Assembly (NCBI GenBank): GCA_029260765.1
Contig: JAJDCP010000175.1
Location: forward strand, 107,189-171,188
Source of the DNA: Planctomycetota bacterium
Lineage (GTDB): Bacteria > Planctomycetota > J058 > JAJDCP01
Direction of reading: 5' to 3'
DNA: 64,000 bases
Shown: positions 60,920-64,000 of the stretch, in pieces
How positions within the stretch are numbered: the first letter of the stretch is position 1
How the letters are laid out: every line of letters starts with the position of its first letter
The notes under the pieces: generated by a model
What the model saw: the letters and a program-made list of their open reading frames with translations, nothing else
What the model was told of the DNA's origin: nothing
Databases searched by the model: none
Position numbers and translations under genes: made by a program

Positions 60920-63904
60920 GTGCCACTGTGCCGGACATGTGGAAGCCAGCAGAGCCCGACAAGCACGCGCTGTCCGGTCTGCGGTTCGCCATTGAACGAG
61001 CCCTCCGACGGACTTCTGCCGCCGGTTCCGGGGCTCGCGCCGGCCGTCACGCCGAGTCTGCCAGCGAAATCGCCGCCAGCCTTGGCTGCGCCTGAGCCGT
61101 CTGCCCCGAGTTGGCCCGCTGGGGCGGGGCTCACCCCCGCCCGCAGCCAAGCGAACCCTGCGCTTGGTATGCCGCTCTCCGGTTCCGCTGAGGTTCCTTC
61201 TGCAACCACGCCGCCCCGTGTCCCGCTCAGCCCGACGGCCCCGGCGGGGATCGACACGGAGCCTCCAACCAGCACATCCGCGGCGGCCAGGCCCCAGGGG
61301 CCGTTGCTGCGCTCTGCTGCGGGTGACTTCGCCGCCTCGATGCTCGGCCGGGTCTTGTCGGGATACCGCCTGGATGAGCGGCTCGGCGAGGGCAGCATGG
61401 GAGCGGTCTTCCGCGCCACGCAGCTGCAGTTGGGACGGAGCGTGGCTCTCAAAGTGCTGCCGCCCGCGTTGTCGGAGCGCCGGCGGTACATCGAGCGGTT
61501 TCTGCAAGAGGCGCGCACCCTCGCACGTATCAACCACCCGTACATCGTCCACATCTACGACCTGTTCGAGGCGGACGGCCTGTTCTGCATCGCGATGGGC
61601 CTGGTGGAAGGGGGCACGGTGCGGGATCTGATCCAACGCGAGGGAGGGCGGGTGGCCGAGGACCGCGCGGCGCGCGTGGCCTACCAGACGGCACGCGGCT
61701 TGTGGGCAGCCGCCCAGCACGGCGTGGTGCACCAAGACATCAAACCCGACAACCTGCTGCTGGCTGATGACGGTACCGTCAAGATCGCCGACTTCGGTCT
61801 CGCGCAGGTCAAGACTCCGGGGAGCGAAGAGGGCGGCAAAATCCAGGGCTCGCCGAGTTACATGTCCCCTGAGCAATGGAAGGGGCGCAGCGACCAACGA
61901 TCGGACCTGTACGCGCTGGGCTGCAACCTCTACGAGATGCTGACCGGGCATCCTCCTTTCCGCGCCCTGACCACTGAAGGCTTCCGCGACCTGCATTGTG
62001 GCAAGCCTGCACCATCGCTGCTCGACACCCAGCCCGACTGCAGTCCAGCGATGGCAGGCGTGGTCGCACGGCTGCTCGAGAAGGACCCTGAGCTGCGTTT
62101 CCAGACGGCCGCTGAGCTCGGGCACGCACTCAAACCGCTCTGCAAAGCTCCGGAGCACGCAGAGGCGGCGCCGAGCCCCCAACCGCAACGACGCACGTCC
62201 ACCCGCGTGCGGAAGTTGCGGTCGCAACGGGTTGGGCCTCAGCGCACGCCGATGTGGCCCTTCGTGCTGCTGGCCGTGCTGCTGGCGTTGGGCGGTTGGT
62301 GGGTCGTGCGCGGCCCCAGCACGCCCGACCCGACCACGATCTCCGTCCGCTTCGAGGCCCTCGAGCCGCAGCCGGGTGCCTTGCTGCGCAACCGCCAAGT
62401 GCGGCTGCGGGGGAAGCTTGTCGAGCTGGATGCGGGGGAAGAGCGCGTCCTGGACAAACTGCAGATCGATGGCAAGACGGTGGATGTCCGCCGCAACGGC
62501 TCTTTCGAACATCTTGTCGAGCTGCAGGAGGGAGACAACCGATGCGAGCTCAGAGCTGGCAAGACCCGCCTGCAGCTCCAGTGGTTTGTCGACAGCGTGG
62601 CGCCGCAACTGGCATTCCTTGAGCCCGCGGGGGGAAGCCTGGTCGACACGCTCGGCGTCGACGTGCGCCTGCTTGTACAAGAGAGAGATCTCGAGGCCGT
62701 CGAGGTAAACGGGCTTCCGGTGCAGCGCATTGCGGATGACACGCTGGGGGTGTCCGTTCCCCTGCGTCACGGCAACAACCGCCTGCAGGCCGTGGCACGG
62801 GACCGGGCAGGCAACGAGAGCCGGGTCGCACTCGAAGTGCAGGCGGATACCGCCTCGCCGCAGCTACAGGTTGATGTCGCGTTGGTGGCGACCGGGGCGC
62901 GCCTGAGCATACGGGCCGATGAGCCCCTGTCATGGATCGAGGTCGGAGGACGCCGCACACCTGCCAACGGGCCCCAGGCAGAGCTCGAGGTTGAGCTGCG
63001 CCCTGAGCAGGATAGCCTCGAGTTGCAGGCAGCCGACCGGGTGGGCAACCAGACGCGGATCGTGCTACCGCTGGACCGCCCGGAGCCCGAGAATCCGGGG
63101 CCTGAGCCGTGGTGGCCCGTCACTCTGGAGCAGCAGGCGGCTTCGATCCGGGCGGAACAGCCTGTCACCCTGCGTAACAGCCTGGGGATGGACTTCGTGT
63201 TGGTGCCTGCAGGGACCTATTGGCGCGGCTCTCCCCCAGAGGAGCCCGGCCATCGCGAAGACGAGCTCGAACACAAAGTGCACCTGCCCGCCCCCTATTA
63301 TCTGGGAGCGCGCGAGGTAACGCAGGCGCAGTGGGTCGCGGTGATGGGAGCCAACCCTTCCTGGTTCCAACTCGAAGGCGGGGCGGCGCCGGTCGAGAGT
63401 GTCACCTGGTTGCAAGCGGTGCACTACTGCAATGCTCTCTCAGCGCTCGAGGGGCTGCCTCCGGCCTATGCCATCGATGCGGAACAGGCACAGCTGCTAG
63501 AGCCGCTTGGGCCGGGCTATCGACTGCCCAGTGAGGCCGAATGGGAATATGCCTGCCGGGCGGGTTCGGAGCTGGCATTCTCGACAGGTGCCCGCCTGCT
63601 GAGCTCTCAGGCCCACATCGATACGGAGGGAGGCGCGCCGCGCGCCGGCGGATCCTATTCCGCCAACACCTGGGGTCTGTACGACATGCACGGGAATGTC
63701 TACGAATGGTGCGGTGACTGGTACGGCGCGTACCCCGAAGGGGAGGTCGAGGACCCGCGGGGGCCGGCCCAGGGATCGCGCCACGTGACGCGCGGTGGGG
63801 CGTTTGACAGCCCAGCCCAGCTCTGCCGCAGCGCGGAGCGCAAGATCTTCGGGCATCTGGAGCGCGAGAATCTCGGTTTCCGCATCGTGCGCGGGTTGCC
63901 TTGA
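60920..63904 (+). CDS. Zinc-ribbon Ser/Thr kinase with TM and FGE ectodomain
   Basis: 994 residues from a GTG with GAGGGGAAG 4-5 nt upstream. Order: zinc ribbon (CRTCGSQ... CPVCGS, 4-23), Pro-rich linker, kinase (about 147-395; GEGSMGAVF, ALKVL, HQDIKPDN, DFGLA, GSPSYMSPEQ), TM helix (about 448-466), three beta-sandwich-like stretches (470-730, including VARDRAGNES), and an FGE/SUMF1 domain (about 750-994; GMDFVLVPAGT, YRLPSEAEWEYACRAGS, NTWGLYDMHGNVYEWCGDW). The catalytic HRD is HQD, which still keeps the Asp. The ectodomain plan is shared with the gene at 46256-48466. Confidence 0.93.
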   Translation: MPLCRTCGSQQSPTSTRCPVCGSPLNEPSDGLLPPVPGLAPAVTPSLPAKSPPALAAPEPSAPSWPAGAGLTPARSQANPALGMPLSGSAEVPSATTPPRVPLSPTAPAGIDTEPPTSTSAAARPQGPLLRSAAGDFAASMLGRVLSGYRLDERLGEGSMGAVFRATQLQLGRSVALKVLPPALSERRRYIERFLQEARTLARINHPYIVHIYDLFEADGLFCIAMGLVEGGTVRDLIQREGGRVAEDRAARVAYQTARGLWAAAQHGVVHQDIKPDNLLLADDGTVKIADFGLAQVKTPGSEEGGKIQGSPSYMSPEQWKGRSDQRSDLYALGCNLYEMLTGHPPFRALTTEGFRDLHCGKPAPSLLDTQPDCSPAMAGVVARLLEKDPELRFQTAAELGHALKPLCKAPEHAEAAPSPQPQRRTSTRVRKLRSQRVGPQRTPMWPFVLLAVLLALGGWWVVRGPSTPDPTTISVRFEALEPQPGALLRNRQVRLRGKLVELDAGEERVLDKLQIDGKTVDVRRNGSFEHLVELQEGDNRCELRAGKTRLQLQWFVDSVAPQLAFLEPAGGSLVDTLGVDVRLLVQERDLEAVEVNGLPVQRIADDTLGVSVPLRHGNNRLQAVARDRAGNESRVALEVQADTASPQLQVDVALVATGARLSIRADEPLSWIEVGGRRTPANGPQAELEVELRPEQDSLELQAADRVGNQTRIVLPLDRPEPENPGPEPWWPVTLEQQAASIRAEQPVTLRNSLGMDFVLVPAGTYWRGSPPEEPGHREDELEHKVHLPAPYYLGAREVTQAQWVAVMGANPSWFQLEGGAAPVESVTWLQAVHYCNALSALEGLPPAYAIDAEQAQLLEPLGPGYRLPSEAEWEYACRAGSELAFSTGARLLSSQAHIDTEGGAPRAGGSYSANTWGLYDMHGNVYEWCGDWYGAYPEGEVEDPRGPAQGSRHVTRGGAFDSPAQLCRSAERKIFGHLERENLGFRIVRGLP

Positions 63905-63944
63905 CGAGTGCTCGAGTTTGGCGGAATGTGGCGCGGGCGGCCCA

Positions 63945-63977
63945 AAAAGCCAAACAAAACCCCGGGGGCCCCCGGGA
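63945..63977 (-). terminator. Palindromic terminator for a minus-strand transcript from the right
   Basis: Perfect palindrome CCCGGGGGCCCCCGGG (63961-63976) preceded on the plus strand by AAAAAGCCAAACAAAAC. Read on the minus strand this is a hairpin followed by GTTTTGTTTGGC, so it looks like a Rho-independent end of an operon entering from beyond the window, and it may also stop the kinase transcript. Confidence 0.5.
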
Positions 63978-64000
63978 CCCGCCCCGCCCGAAACCCAAGA

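Noticed and set aside
59816..62770. A 984-residue minus-strand open frame
   Set aside because: It runs antisense to the thioredoxin-fold and kinase-FGE genes and has no domain content.

Overview
Identity and style. The window is G+C-rich, densely coded bacterial DNA. It combines several kinds of protein: Ser/Thr kinases with a single transmembrane segment and TPR or formylglycine-generating-enzyme (FGE)-like outer domains, FHA proteins fused to STAS, GGDEF or FGE modules, GALA-like leucine-rich repeats, squalene-cyclase-repeat secreted proteins, and many small signal-peptide proteins. That mix is best known from Planctomycetota and relatives, so a deep-branching planctomycete is my best guess. 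It is an inference from gene content only; Myxococcota or Acidobacteriota are not excluded. No rRNA, phage, classical IS or CRISPR array was seen.

Layout. 1-4.7 kb: a CrtI-like oxidoreductase and a GcvT-like protein (minus strand), divergent from purU, then a sulfotransferase. 4.9-12.3 kb: small membrane protein, RluA-type pseudouridine synthase, methyltransferase, a membrane coiled-coil protein, a degenerate-GGDEF/EAL protein, a PAP2-like membrane protein, carbamate kinase and an MBL hydrolase. 12.6-17.2 kb: aminotransferase, msrA, and a translationally coupled minus-strand trio (CCA/polyA polymerase, YkgJ-like protein, Ntn asparaginase). 17.4-26.4 kb: signalling and proteolysis genes: kinase-TPR, membrane-anchored trypsin-like protease, FHA-STAS-FHA, and two overlapping rhomboid-family genes. 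26.5-28.2 kb: def, ribF and tRNA-Phe with promoter and terminator. 28.3-36.9 kb: LRR membrane protein, REC-GGDEF-EAL, HEAT lipoprotein, FHA-GGDEF, an old-yellow-enzyme/TetR operon with palindromic operators, and a secreted protein. 36.9-37.4 kb: a compact GxxExxY nuclease-like gene framed by perfect 23-bp inverted repeats. 37.4-40.4 kb: two exported PLD-family proteins and an exported DNA/RNA non-specific endonuclease. 40.4-42.9 kb: proB-proA. 42.9-56 kb: a pseudokinase-TM-HlyD-like fusion, a squalene-cyclase-repeat protein, a J-like/FHA/TM/FGE protein with a kinase-pseudokinase protein and a DsbA-like protein, and three poorly known proteins. 56-63.9 kb: TetR plus acyl-CoA dehydrogenase, rfbB, a thioredoxin-fold/STN protein, and a zinc-ribbon kinase-FGE receptor.

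How the genes fit together. Housekeeping genes (purU, pcnB/cca, def, ribF, proBA, msrA, rfbB, tRNA-Phe) alternate with a large signalling repertoire. Four genes carry kinase folds; one of these also has a second, degenerate kinase lobe, and one has only a degenerate fold. Three genes carry FHA domains. Three carry GGDEF-like domains, and all three lack the canonical motif. The least ordinary items are the inverted-repeat-bounded GxxExxY unit, the pseudokinase-HlyD fusion, the FGE-type receptors that share an ectodomain plan, and the active/inactive rhomboid pair.
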